This document shows, piece by piece, positions 1 through 10,865 of a stretch of 64,000 nucleotides of DNA. Position 1 is the stretch's first letter; each line of letters opens with the position of its first letter. Source of the DNA: Tulasnella sp. 424 (Eukaryota; Basidiomycota; Agaricomycetes; Cantharellales; Tulasnellaceae). A program made the translations under genes and the position numbers. The stretch is taken from NCBI GenBank assembly GCA_019633425.1, contig WSUB01000004.1, positions 434,001 to 498,000 of the forward strand. Reading direction: 5' to 3'. The notes beneath the pieces are model-generated. The model saw only the letters and a program-made list of their open reading frames with translations, did no database searches and was not told the origin of the DNA.

Positions 1-607
1 TCAGGGTCTATCATTGAAAGGGGACTAAGGACGCCGCCACTGGGATCAGTTGCAAGTTATATCAAGACCGTTGCATTGTGCAGGCCCCGCGGTGCCAGCA
101 ATCCGGGTCATCGTTTCCTCCTTATCGCGTGCTAAGTACGCTAGAACTCCTTTCAGACTGCACTCGATAGACTGCAAGTTTATTATCAGGCGACACAAAC
201 CGAAGATATGGACAGTTCTGCATAGAACTCGGGCCTCCGATTTGATCTGAAGGGCCAAGGCTATAAAACCACCCCTCTCAGCCATCTGGTATCTGGCGCC
301 TCGAACCTCTTAGCCCCCCATCCGCCGACATTCCGGTGCATGCAATCGATTCCTTCTTGGCACCTGAATATTACCCACAAGACTCACCAACAGCGTTGGA
401 GCGGTGATTATGCTCCATCAGACATCTCCGATTGTGCGTAGCCGCTCTCTACTACCTATGCCGGCACAGTTGCCAGCACAGTTGCCGACATTGCGGCGAC
501 GCACGTCAAATCGTGCTACGGGGTGAGCCTGGTGGCTGCGGTGCTCGGCCGCTTAAGCTTATTGCTCTCACAACACATGAGCGCTGACAACCCACCTCCC
601 GGACTAA
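1..607. other. upstream region of the first caspase-like gene
   Basis: I see no convincing gene here. A TATA-like sequence (CTATAAAA, about 261-268) lies on the + strand. An ATG at 340 opens a short frame that could splice (donor after 403, acceptor before 771) into the caspase-like gene that follows. That would put the true start at 340 instead of 608, but the intron would be about 370 nt, far longer than the others in this window. I therefore leave it as an alternative. Confidence 0.4.
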
Positions 608-2188
608 TTGTATGGCGTGTTTGTTTTTCTTTCTGACATTAAAATTCGCAGACTCGGACTCGCTATTCAGCATTCTCATGACCTTTCCACCCATTACTCT
701 CATGATCACCTCGCTCAGCAGCTCACGGCTCGTCTCGCTCTGGTTCCACCGAGGCCGCCGTCCGCTGCAGGCTTCCATTCCTCACAGCCATTACGACTAT
801 TGAAAAGGAGGGCACTTTTGGTGCGCACGAGCTTCGGTTATTCGGGATATCGCTTCAGGGTTAACTCGACTTTCAGATCGCGGTCGGTTACTGTGCTGGC
901 CAAGTTTGGCCAGACTCTCAAAGTTCCATGCAACTTCATGGCCCACATAACGACGTCGAACGTTGGAGAGACTATCTCATTCAACAAGGTTGGGCACCTA
1001 AGCACATTCGGATATTGTCGGACAAACCGGGAACACCGGCTCGCGACTGGCCAACAAGGTCCAATATGGTATGCCGCCTCGGTAATATGGTAAACGCAGC
1101 AATTTCGATTGATCGGAGCGTGCCTCAGATCTCCGCAATGCAAGACCTCATGCACGGCCTGCGTTCGGGCCAAAGCCGATTCTTCTTTTGTAAGGCCACC
1201 GTTAGCCGATTCCAAGGCAAAAGAAATTTAACCAACTTGTTGCAGTCGCCGGTCATCGCAGCCAAGTTGATTGCCCATTCGGGGAGTCTGATGTAACCGG
1301 GATGACTAAAGGTGATTACTTTTCTTGGAATTGTCCTCTGCCCCCGTAGCGCCTCTGACAACAACACAGCTTTCTTTCCTATGGACACAGAGAACCCAAT
1401 CCGCGATTACGTTAGTTTTCATGCCCGAATACTCTCCGCCTTTATTGATTACATTCCACAGGTCGTAGACGTCTGCCTTTTGCAGACACTAGTCCCAGGA
1501 GCGACGTTGACCGTAAGACACGGCTTGCGTACCAGGGTCCTTCTAACATAATACTAACGGGTTTGTTTGGTCGGACTTTGACAGATGGTGATCGACGTAA
1601 GAAGCGTTTCAAGTCCCTGTCTTGTTCAGACTGGAGATTTTGACCTTTCTTCCTTTTGAAGGCTTGCGATGTCGGGGTGCCGTTTAGTATGTAAAAGTTT
1701 GAAAGCTCGATGTGTGTTTGAACTGATTTGATACGCACTAAGGGGTTCCTTGGGAGTACACGCTCGAACCGGGCAACAGACTGACCAATATCTATGCCGA
1801 CCCTGAAGCTCGTCTGGGAATTGGCAGCTTGGTCAGTAAATCCGTCTTTGTTATGTCATAAAAATATATATTCCTAATAGCGAGCTTAATAGATGATCCT
1901 GGGCGCATGCGCAGAAAACCAGCTGGCACGAGAGGTTGCCTTCCCGAATGGTCCACAGTATGGCGCGATGAGTTTCTATGTTACCGAGCTCCTGAGACGA
2001 GGCGAGTCCTCTCCACTTGATTCAAATGCTGCGTTCCTAATGCGGAACTACCTTGAAATATAGCTCCCGATGGCGTTATGCCGCTCGCGCGGCTTATCCC
2101 AGCGGTAAACAGGTTGTTGGAGGAGGGCGGTCAACAAGTCACGGTACGTTGGCATCCGTTGTTTAGAACGAGCGGAGATACCGACTAG
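608..2188 (+). CDS. divergent caspase-domain (metacaspase-like) protein
   Basis: The largest single frames are short, but splicing eleven proposed exons gives a continuous caspase-type domain. Exon ends are 820, 877-1068, 1129-1189, 1246-1311, 1370-1410, 1462-1512, 1585-1596, 1662-1686, 1743-1831, 1893-2001 and 2064-2188. Landmarks in order are the first strand (RRALLIAVGY), HGPHNDVERWRDYL, the catalytic-His region FFFFAGHRSQV, FPMDTENPIRDY, the strand before the nucleophile (ATLTMVID) and then ACDVGV, where family members have a CHSG motif. The C-terminal strand LGACAENQLARE matches the family's LSAxxDxQ region. Cys is present but its neighbours are altered, and the His loop reads GHRSQ instead of GHGGQ, so activity is doubtful. 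The exon plan, including a 12-nt exon, matches the three - strand paralogs at 16.5-25.9 kb. The intron after 2001 appears to start with GC. The start codon is uncertain (608, or 340 through an extra exon). The family call is solid; the ends are less so. Confidence 0.68.
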
Positions 2189-2873
2189 ACCATGGTCATC
2201 TCTAGATTAGTAGCTCTCGCGTGCATCGGCAACCTTACTTCAATCCCGATTGGCTGCCGCAATCGTAGACTTGGCAGCCGCAACACGATTGAATGACTTC
2301 CAAGCAGAAGGACTGTGCAAACTCGTAAAACAAAGTGTGTTGTATTTAGTCTCGTCGAATTTCTTTTCTTTGAAAGTTTCTGCTCTATTGCCGTAATTGC
2401 AATCGCCTACGGTGAGTTGTCATCTTGCTGAAGCCAGAAGCGTTGTTCTAACCTTGACTTCGTTTCGCAGTCCAGCTCTTGATTTACCTGAAAGACCTTG
2501 GCCAAGTCGTTTGTTCACTCGCGCATGTATGATATCGTCTTCAGATGTATGCATTTTACGTGTTACCATGTTAGGAACGCTTTTGTCGATATATATCGCG
2601 CACATGATGAAGTACTTTGAGGCGACGTGTAGCGCTAGCATCACGCAACAAATCCAAGATAATAGAGAAGTATACAAACGATGAAAAAATGAGGAATGCA
2701 ATCAAAGCAAGCAAGAACGGGGAGTCTAAGCGATATATCCTTCGAGTGTTTGGTCAGAGCTGATCACCTCACGCCTCTCATGTCGTCGTCAAGAGGGGTG
2801 TATGCGATCTCGACTTCGGGGTGGGCACCATCTGAAATCCAATCTGTATCGCGACGAAGCGCCGAATGAGATG
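2189..2873. other. intergenic between convergent genes
   Basis: This lies between the stop of the caspase-like gene (+) and the stop of the coiled protein gene (-). Only short open frames without family resemblance occur. It probably holds the two 3' untranslated regions. Confidence 0.4.
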
Positions 2874-4037
2874 TCAGGATTTCATGAGAGGAGACGGTAT
2901 GCTTACACCCAGGAATTGCATGATTCTGTTGAAGATCTTCTCCCTTGGCTCTCCTTCTACATACGGAATTTTGTAATCAAGCATGAGATACACGACTGAT
3001 TTCGCTGGATGAAGAATGTATATCAGTAAGACTGGCTTTGCGGTGCAAATAATCCAAGGCACTCACGAGGCAGAGAGAAAATTCCAGCCAAGGTACTTGG
3101 TAGGTGTTCGCTCGGCTTTCCGTCTTCCATAAGGAGCGGTCGAAGTGGCTGATTAAGTTCACTTGCACGGATCAGTGCATTTATTCGCCGGGACTCACTA
3201 ATTCGAAAGACAGGGGTAAGTTGAATGCAGCAAGTCTCCGATACCAAATTCGGAAGTAGTGCTTACGCGTTTTGGAGACTCTGTTTGACCAAATTTAATT
3301 GCTTTCGGTGAGACTCCAACGTCTCTTCAAGCCCCTCCGGGAATTGAGTACGAAGCTAAGTGGGTTTAGAGTGGGTCAGTGTGAGGAAAGAGAATGAAAT
3401 CCCGGCCAGGTGGGCTCACTTGTTCCGCGACCGCGACCTTCACTCGGGGTGCCACCTGACACAAAAGCCACAATTAAACCTCGAGGACCCAGCGGAGCTG
3501 GTATAGAAGTGCATACCTGGGTTCGAATGATTTCCCGAAGGTGTACCCGCATCTGCTCCGCGATCTGCGCGACCAAAACATCCCGGATGAGGGTCTTGAG
3601 CTCGTTGATTTGGTCTTCCTGCCGTCTTCAATGTCGTACAGGAGCCGTCATTAGAAATTCCTTCCACTCCTACAAAGAAGGAGTAGAACTCACTTGTCTA
3701 ATCCCACCAGTTGCTTGCCCAGTTCCTTGACCTCTTGTGCCGCATTCACCGTTCCGCCCACCTCCGCGACCCTGAGAGTCTGGTTTTGCAGAGCCTCGAA
3801 CGTCTGGGTGAGCGTTGTCACCGTACCCTTCATTCCGTTTAGCAATTCTTGGACGGATGCCATTTCCGGACCTGGCAGGGCGGGTGCCATGGCTGGAGGT
3901 GCCGAAAATGTACTTTTGGGCGACTCGTCGGGCGAGGGCAAACCCCCGGTTATGGGCGGACTCGTGGTTCGTTCCAGTTTAGGGGGTTGTTGAGCCATTT
4001 TCGCGTCGGTTTTCTGAGTAGAAGGGCCGATTTTCAT
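2874..4037 (-). CDS. conserved basidiomycete coiled protein, unknown function
   Basis: A six-exon model on the minus strand. Exon 1 (from 4037) is rich in Pro, Ser and Thr and then turns helical (VQELLNGMKGTVTTLTQTF). After the intron near 3693 the protein continues with QINELKTLIRDVLVAQIAEQ and HLREIIRTQ, then short exons reading VAPRVKVAVAEQ and LRTQFPEGLEETLESHRKQL. Two last exons carry ESRRINALIRASELNQPLRP, SEHLPSTLAGIFSLP and REKIFNRIMQFLG. The order (coiled helix, ARR-N-LIR-like box, PLxPLL, P-LxxLFxL, NRxMxxxG near the C terminus) is one I recognise from uncharacterised basidiomycete proteins. No enzymatic motif is visible. The start at 4037 is the first in-frame Met; a second Met lies 13 residues later. 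Function is unknown. Exon borders are proposed from GT/AG sites and frame. Confidence 0.66.
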
Positions 4038-4636
4038 TAGTGATCAGAGGGTACAGCGAAAGAGGGCCCGGCGCACGAGACGAAAAGGAGAGGGACGGGA
4101 CTCGCAATTATATTCCGATCAAGTATTGTAGTTGATAAGGACCAGCCTTTGACTCTGTTTTCCAATCGAAGAAAGCAAAGTAGCGTTGTTGAAAAGTAAA
4201 CAGGGTAAGTGCGGTACCTCCGTTGATCTGCAAGGTGGGGAGGGCGTGAAGACGTAAGGACGTCGAGGGTGAGCGTGGCAGAGTGGTGAGTAAAATGAGC
4301 TTTCGCCTCGTGCTGGGAACGGTGGGTCGAAGCGACTGCCTTTTATGTTTCCCATCGTCTCGCTTGCCGCCGGAGTTTTACGAAGTCCACCAGGTAAGGC
4401 TAAGTAGAGCCCTCCCAAATCGATCGGGGGGCACAAGTTTGCGCGTATTGACAGATCAAGCTCTGCGGATGAGCGCAATACGGGGGTTCAAGGAGAAACC
4501 CGAACCTTCACAATCAGATTGAACACTATGAGAAAGTAAATGATCGATACAAAATACAAGGTGCGCGGAGAAATACACTCTCGGGAGGACCGGAACATGA
4601 CCATATACGAGAAGCCGTGGGTAAGAGGACTGGGTT
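4038..4636. other. intergenic, upstream of the coiled protein gene
   Basis: This stretch separates the start of the coiled protein gene from the stop of FCF1, both on the - strand. It should hold the promoter of the former and the 3' end of the latter. The open frames present (for example 4119-4478, -) have no recognisable content. Confidence 0.4.
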
Positions 4637-5549
4637 TTAGCTCGGGGCACCTTGATCTGGCAAGCGTTCAATTTGATATTTGTGTTTGACGATATACATC
4701 AGAGGTACTCCAGGGATCTTCCGCACCCGGCGTCGGAGTTCTCGATCGCACGTCGCCACGATGTAGCATCGGTTTGCGGTTACACGATGAACGATACAAT
4801 CATCGGCATACGTGCCCTGGTGGGAGCACGGGAGGCGTTCGAACCGTGGATCTCGCGCAACGCTGCGAACCGAAAGAAAAGGGGTACGCCACCGGATTAG
4901 AACGAGGGCGAAACAGAGGAGGATCGGGGAATTCGTCATTTACCGCAAGGCCATTCGGAACTTGACGCCAAGTTTCTCCAATTCGCCCATGACGCAGTCC
5001 GTCACGCAAGGTATACCTATAGGAGCACATGTCAGTGGGCGAAAGATTCTAGGCGCATTCGAATGGCGTGCTCCCGTACATTTGGCGTAAAGGCAATCCA
5101 TCATACATTGAACGAGCTCCATCCGGTTTTGAAGACTAAAGTTGATAAAGTTGGTGTCGATGAGAACGCGGTACGGTGGTACGAGTGCGGAGTTGTGAGA
5201 GAAGAACATCGAGGAGGCGACCTGGGGTCTGAACCAGGAAGGGCGGAGCGTCAGGCGGTGAGTGGTCGCTGAATGTAGGACTGCGACTTACAGCCGTTTG
5301 ATCTTAGCCTCCTTCTCCGCCTCTTCTTTCTTCTTCTGCTTCAGCTGGTTCTCCTTCCTGCGGGCAACGACACAAGTCAGGAAGAGGGGCCTGGGGGGTC
5401 TCGTGGATGCACGCACAGTCGAGCGTCATTGGGATTTAGTAGTTTTTTTGTCACAGCAAACTTTCTTGTTTTCTTGGCTCGAGTCTACTCTTCCCGTGAA
5501 TCTATCAGCATTGGAGTCAAGCGTACGACGACTGGGTCTTTCTTACCAT
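4637..5549 (-). CDS. FCF1: FCF1/UTP24, PIN-domain endonuclease of the SSU processome
   Basis: FCF1 (Utp24) is the essential nucleolar PIN-domain endonuclease that cleaves pre-rRNA during 40S subunit formation. The spliced protein starts with the basic family signature ([33 protein letters not shown]). It then gives [14 protein letters not shown] with the first acidic residue, [65 protein letters not shown] and the C-terminal IERLPD. The PIN acidic residues (D of IDTNF, E of GELEKLG, DD of YADDC, D of TCDRE) are all present, so it should be active. Introns fall near 5546-5485, about 5416-5361, 5292-5229, 5085-5012 and 4938-4872. The first sits directly after the ATG, so the first coding exon is only the start codon. 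The gene runs divergently from the NFKBIL1-like gene 156 bp away. Confidence 0.9.
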
Positions 5550-5705
5550 GGGCTTCACAGGTTGGAGGTGGACCCCAGGTAAATCTGCTCCGTCGAAAAT
5601 CCAAGGTTTGATGATTCAGCAAAATTCCCACTCATCGCCACAAACTCGGTCCCAAACCTCAACCGCCCCGCTCCTCTCACATCCACTCACAAGTATTTCC
5701 CCCCA
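5550..5705. promoter_or_regulatory. divergent promoter between FCF1 and the NFKBIL1-like gene
   Basis: Only 156 bp separate the two start codons, which face away from each other, so this DNA must serve both genes and their 5' untranslated regions. Pyrimidine-rich tracts occur before the + strand start. No TATA box is obvious, as is common for housekeeping genes. Confidence 0.5.
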
Positions 5706-6743
5706 ATGCCCAAGAGACTAGACCTGAAAGAGACGAAAGCCGAAAGGGAGGAGAAGCAGTACAAACGATTGCGAAAAGAGGCTCGGAAAGCAGCACGCTA
5801 CCACGTTGACCTGGACGATCCATCTGGTTCGACTGCATCCCATTCCGCCGTTTCTGGGGAGGGCTCCGGTTCCTCCCGCAAGTTTGGCAGGGGATCTCGC
5901 AAGCAGTATGATCTTGTATTCGATGATTTGGACGAAGGCACATGGGCACCGTCTTCTACGTCAATCAAGACTGACAAAGATGACATCCGAACTCAGATGG
6001 AAGAAGATGAGGAACAAGCGTTCCGTGCCAAGCTCTTCGACGCCATGGAGATGGATCTGGGACAGGATTCTGCGCATAACCATTTTAACTCTTACGCGCA
6101 TATACCTTCGCGATGGAGAAAGAGGAGCCCCACCGGCCGGGACTTGGACGATGCGGGCCCTCCCGATCCGAGCACCATGAACGACGAGCAGTATGCGGAG
6201 TATATCCGACAAGGAATGTGGGAGAGGACGCACAAGGCTGAAGTGGAGGAAAGGGAGAGAAGAAAGGAGAGGGCACAAGAACGGAAAGAGAAGGAGAAGA
6301 GATTGAAGGAGGAGTCGAAGAGGCTGGAGGCGGAGGCGATTGAGGAGCGCCGACGAAAGCGTGAAGAAAAAGATAAACGCAAGCTTCGTGATAGCTGGAT
6401 GGCGTACGAAAATCGATGGTCGACTCTTCAAAGAGCCGCGGCGTCGTCCACCATCGTTCCCGACTCGCTGGACTTTGAGTTCTTACCGTGGCCGGTCCAC
6501 CCACCCCCAAAGTCCATCGACGCTCTCACAAAAGATTCCATCTCCACTTTCGTTCTCTCGGACCTTCACTCCGCGGAGAAAAGCAAGAAGCAGCGGTTAC
6601 GGGACGCGCTGTTGCTGTACCATCCGGATCGCTTTGAGAGCAAGTTTATGGCGTTCGTGAGAGACCAGGATCGCACGTTGGTGACAGAAGGCGTTGGTCG
6701 TGTTGTCAGGGCGCTCAATGCGCTAACCGAGGAGGGACGTTGA
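5706..6743 (+). CDS. NFKBIL1-like protein with C-terminal J-like segment
   Basis: A single uninterrupted 345-residue frame, unusual in this intron-rich window. It is highly charged. A basic N terminus (MPKRLDLKETKAEREE) leads to an acidic Ser-rich part, then HIPSRWR near residue 137, and a long Glu/Arg/Lys single helix from about residue 170 to 240. The C terminus carries FEFLPWPVHPP and then RLRDALLLYHPDRFESKF. This HPDxF segment, followed by RVVRALNAL, resembles the J-like end of NF-kappa-B inhibitor-like protein 1. In animals that protein is nuclear and linked to transcription and splicing; the fungal relatives are poorly studied, so role and location are inference. The start is the first ATG after the short divergent promoter. 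Confidence 0.75.
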   Translation: MPKRLDLKETKAEREEKQYKRLRKEARKAARYHVDLDDPSGSTASHSAVSGEGSGSSRKFGRGSRKQYDLVFDDLDEGTWAPSSTSIKTDKDDIRTQMEEDEEQAFRAKLFDAMEMDLGQDSAHNHFNSYAHIPSRWRKRSPTGRDLDDAGPPDPSTMNDEQYAEYIRQGMWERTHKAEVEERERRKERAQERKEKEKRLKEESKRLEAEAIEERRRKREEKDKRKLRDSWMAYENRWSTLQRAAASSTIVPDSLDFEFLPWPVHPPPKSIDALTKDSISTFVLSDLHSAEKSKKQRLRDALLLYHPDRFESKFMAFVRDQDRTLVTEGVGRVVRALNALTEEGR

Positions 6744-7786
6744 AGCTGCCGGCGGACCTGGCTGATGGGGATGGGTCGCACGGGACCCCGTGCTCCGGAT
6801 CTTCACTATCGTCACCGGTACGCGGCCAACTTCCTATTACGCTTATGTACACATTCGAACTAATAGATGGATTAGAGATAATCGCCCAGATATTTCATTT
6901 TGGAGTGTTATCGCAGCGTGTATGGGCTCCAGTGCCGGGTCGTCGAAAAGTGGTCCAGTGGCCGGTCGTGATTCGAGAGAATGACGTCTTCCCGATAGGT
7001 GAGTTTAGCTCCGTCCGAAATATCACAATCCGGATCTGCACACTCGAAGTCCTCGTTTAGCATAGGAGGGGCATGGTCCTGTCAAATGACGCTTCCACCG
7101 TGATTTTCCCTCGGAGCGTCAATTACGAAGTTTCCTTTGGGCAAGAGATCGAAGACGGCTTGATTTGCCGCAAAGCTTGTTAATCTTTTAGACGTATGGG
7201 AGCTTCAAGTGAGTTTTTGGTAGGTGTATCTGATACTGCGCTTCTTCTATGAATGAGGCATGCGGGGAAGAGATAAGCGGGTTTGTTCTACGGACCTTGT
7301 AGATGAAACGAAAAATAAATACATTTCCATTGCGTTACCACCTCGAGTACCTTGTATCGAATGGTTATGTCGGGTGGAATTGTCATGGGGTTGCAATGGG
7401 AGATGAGGCCTCGTGATGAGTGTCTTGGGCCGTGACTTTTGTTTGGTCAACCTCTGCACCCGCCTCAGCTTTGACCCAAATACAGTGTCATTTCCGCCCA
7501 CCTCCACAAGTCGGCCGGATCTTCCTCGTCGACGTCCATCGCACTAGATGTTCCGTTGCCCGGATCTTGTTCTGGTTCTTCGAGGACACCAGATTAATGC
7601 AACGAGAGACGAAACATCCACAGCGAAATTTTGTATTGGCCGTGTTTTGACACCGTTGCATATATATAAACACATTCCCCAGGCTCCCTTCCTTCTCCCG
7701 TCCCTCGTCTCCCCAATCGCACCCACCGACCACTTTTAACCCTCCATCCCTCATTCTACTACTTTCACGAGTACACATTTGCCCCA
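6744..7786. other. about 1 kb upstream of phenylalanine ammonia-lyase
   Basis: I see no gene. This unusually long upstream region precedes PAL and ends in a clear TATA box. It is where any nutrient or stress control of PAL would act, but I cannot assign specific factor sites. Confidence 0.45.
7661..7670 (+). promoter_or_regulatory. TATA box of PAL
   Basis: TATATATAAA lies 117 bp before the PAL start codon. Pyrimidine-rich sequence follows (7679-7760), as expected for a fungal transcription start zone. It is a strong match by both sequence and position. Confidence 0.6.
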
Positions 7787-10561
7787 ATGTCGCCCTCTAT
7801 TGATATGCTTGCACCGACCGCACCGGCCGTGACGACCAACGGTTTCCATGCCCCATCCATTGACACCCTCAAAGCCGCCGCAAAGCAAAGCTTGATTAAC
7901 GCCACTCCATCAGCATCAGCACCAACTTCAGGCTCGTCTGATACCATTCTCAGTGCCTTTTTAGAGGCTCATCGACGCCTGCAATCACTGAGGTACGTAA
8001 TGAGCGATGTCACATTCGGTCACGAATTGACGATGCCTCGCACTCTCGTTCTTCAGGAACGGCGACAAAGTCGTCGTGAATGGCCACAATCTCTCAATTC
8101 CGGAGGTTGTTGCAGCTGGTCGATATGGTGCTCAAGTCGTTCTCGACGATTCGCCCGAAGTCCGAACACGCATCGAGCAGAGCCAGAAAGCCATTGACAG
8201 CAAACTCGAAGCTGGAAAGAGCGTCTACGGCATCTCCACTGGATTCGGCGGCAGTGGTAAGTTTTTTCGTCTTTACCCTGCGTATTCGCTGTCCGATTCG
8301 CTAACCCGAAATTTGGTGCGCTTTTTTCAGCGGACACTCGGACGAACGACCACTCCGTACTCGGAAAGGCCCTCTTACAGCATCAGCACATCGGTATCTT
8401 ACCCTCGGGACCCTCATCATTTGATTCTCTCCCCTTGGGCGACCCAGTTGCTTCACTCAGCATGCCTGAAGCCTGGGTTCGTTCCGCCATCCTCATCCGC
8501 ATCAATTCTCTCATTCGTGGCCACTCTGGCGTGCGTTGGGATTTAATCGAGGCCATGACCACTCTCTTACGAGAGAACATCACGCCTTTCGTTCCTCTCC
8601 GGGGTAGTATTTCGGCTTCCGGAGGTACGTGTTCTCTTATGCCATGGGAAACGCCTCGGCAAAGCCGTGACTAACAAATCCCCCCTGCTTCTTTTTTTTC
8701 GTTAGATCTCTCCCCACTTTCTTACATCGCTGGAACCCTCATTGGTAACCCCTTCATTCGCTGCTGGGACGGACCCAAGTCGGCCCGTCAGGTCGTCTCA
8801 TCTTGCGACGCCTATGCAAAGCACAGCTTGTCGCCGCTCGTTTTCAGCCCGAAGGAACACCTCGGCCTCCTCAACGGAACTGCGTTCTCCGCCGCGGTCG
8901 GCTCGTTAGCTCTCAATGATGCCGTTCATCTTGCAATGATGACGCAGGTCCTGACAGCATTGGGAACTGAGGCCATGCTTGGCGTTCAGGGTTCGTGTTC
9001 CGTTACCCCCCGATTCTCTACCCTTTCCACTCACGCATTTCTCCGGCTTTCCTTTCGACAGCCTCGCACGATCCTTTCATTCATAAGGTCGCCCGTCCTC
9101 ACCCAGGCCAAGTCGAAGCTGCGGAGAACATCTGGCGTCTGCTTGACGGTAGCAAGCTTGCCGCTTTGGGACACCACGACGAACCTAACACCGAACAGGA
9201 CGTGGGTGTCCTTCGACAGGACCGATACCCCCTCCGAACTGCACCACAGTTTATTGGACCCCAACTTGAAGACATCCTGAGCGCCTGGAAGTCGGTCACT
9301 CAGGAATGCAATTCGAGTGCGTCTGCTCATCCAACCTCCTTCGGATTCGTACTGACTCTCGGGGCCCATTCGTACAGCCACTGACAACCCACTCGTCGAT
9401 GGAGAGACCGGTCAAGTCCACCATGGTGGTAACTTCCAAGCCATGCACGTCACCAACGCAATGGAGAAGACCCGTCTCTCTTTGCATCACCTAGGCAAAT
9501 TACTCTTCTCGCAATCGACTGAGCTTCTCAACCCGACGATGAACCGCGGCTTGCCACCAAACTTGGCTGGAACCGATCCTGCTGTCAACTACCATTGCAA
9601 GGGTCTTGACATCGCTACCGCTGCGTACGTTTCGGAGTTGGGTTACCTCGCGAACCCCGTTTCGACCCATATTCAGTCGGCCGAGATGCACAATCAAGCC
9701 GTCAAGTGAGTTCGAATTACGCGATTTCCCTTTCTTTTTGCGGACTCTTTTTCTGACGAGTATTGACTGTAGCTCTCTCGCCTTGGTTTCTGCCCGAGCG
9801 ACGATTACTGCGCTTGACGTCCTGACAATGGTGAGTCAAGTTGCATATAGCTTCTTTCATCAAAATTGGTTATTTATTCCCACTATTTTAGCTTGTCTCG
9901 AGCTACCTCTACATCCTTTGCCAAGCTCTCGACCTCCGCGCTCTCAACAACGCGTTCAACGAAGGCCTCCGCGATATTATCCAAGAGGAACTTCACGCCC
10001 AGTTCGCATCATTTGTCTCCTCTCCGACGGAGCTCACCAAGATCGGCAATGCCGTCTCGTTCGCCATCCAACAAGCACTTGACAGCCATACCCTCATCAT
10101 GGATGCCGTTCCTCGACTCCAGACTGCCGCAGCTGCCAGCACGACTCCTCTTGTCGACTTCTTCTCTCTCAGCTCCAAGACCACTGGTGCTCTCTCCGGC
10201 ATTCCTGCCTTCCGCGCTGCAGTGGCTTCAAAGGGCGTCGACCTGCTTCAACGACTCCGAGAGGAGTTCCTCACCGGTGCTCGCGGTCCTGCTCCCGCTG
10301 CCTCGTATTTGGGCAACGCTCGGCCCGTGTACGAGTTTGTCAGGGTCAAGCTTGGTGTCAAGATGCATGGAACGGAAAACTTCAGCAGGTTCGATGGAGG
10401 GTTCACTCAGCTGACGATTGGCCAGAACGTGTCTGTTATCTATGAGGTGGGTTATTTTCTTCTCTAGCTCGGCGTAAGACCGACCTCGCTGATGACGATT
10501 TTGCTCCCGACAGTCAATTCGTGACGGTCAGATGCAGGACGTCATTGCAAGCCTCTTCTAA
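7787..10561 (+). CDS. PAL: phenylalanine ammonia-lyase
   Basis: Deaminates L-phenylalanine to trans-cinnamate and ammonia without external cofactor; basidiomycete enzymes often also accept tyrosine. Nine proposed exons (7787-7992, 8057-8256, 8331-8624, 8706-8990, 9062-9316, 9378-9705, 9773-9830, 9892-10446, 10514-10561) give about 742 residues, close to other fungal PALs. Landmarks are [12 protein letters not shown] (catalytic Tyr near 125), [12 protein letters not shown] with the HQ pair typical of fungal PAL, and [16 protein letters not shown], whose Ala-Ser-Gly (about 231-233) forms the MIO electrophile. Further on are [21 protein letters not shown], the glycine-rich [19 protein letters not shown], and [16 protein letters not shown]. 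An intron splits the Asp codon right after Ala-Ser-Gly. The C terminus ends on a 48-nt exon. All key residues are present, so it should be active. It stands alone with its own TATA box; no cinnamate-using genes flank it. Confidence 0.95.
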
Positions 10562-10865
10562 ATCGGTGTCGGTATTGGTAAATCCCCAATTGGCCCAGCG
10601 GTGGGCTGGATATGCCCCCAATGTCTTGAGCTCTATATATTCATGCGTACTTTCTCGCAATCGTCTTGTAATATGTATCTTGTATCTCATGTTTCTAATT
10701 ATAGACCGTATGAATTCGAATTTTCTTTTTTTTTTGCTAACAGGAGGGTGTGCGTCATTTTGCCCACGGTTGGGTTTCAAGCGTCAATAAATACACGTAA
10801 CTACGACAAAGTCGAGATCCTCTTCGCGACAACCCACCCAACCTCAGCGCCCGTAACCCGCGATC
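10562..10865. other. PAL 3' region and next promoter
   Basis: 304 bp between two + strand genes. An A/T-rich stretch with a run of T (about 10726-10734) probably belongs to the PAL 3' end. The rest must hold the promoter of the deaminase-fold gene. Confidence 0.4.

Noticed and set aside
5961..6510. Long minus-strand frames opposite the NFKBIL1-like gene
   Set aside because: They are antisense shadows of its Glu/Arg/Lys-rich coding sequence, with low-complexity translations and no family resemblance.
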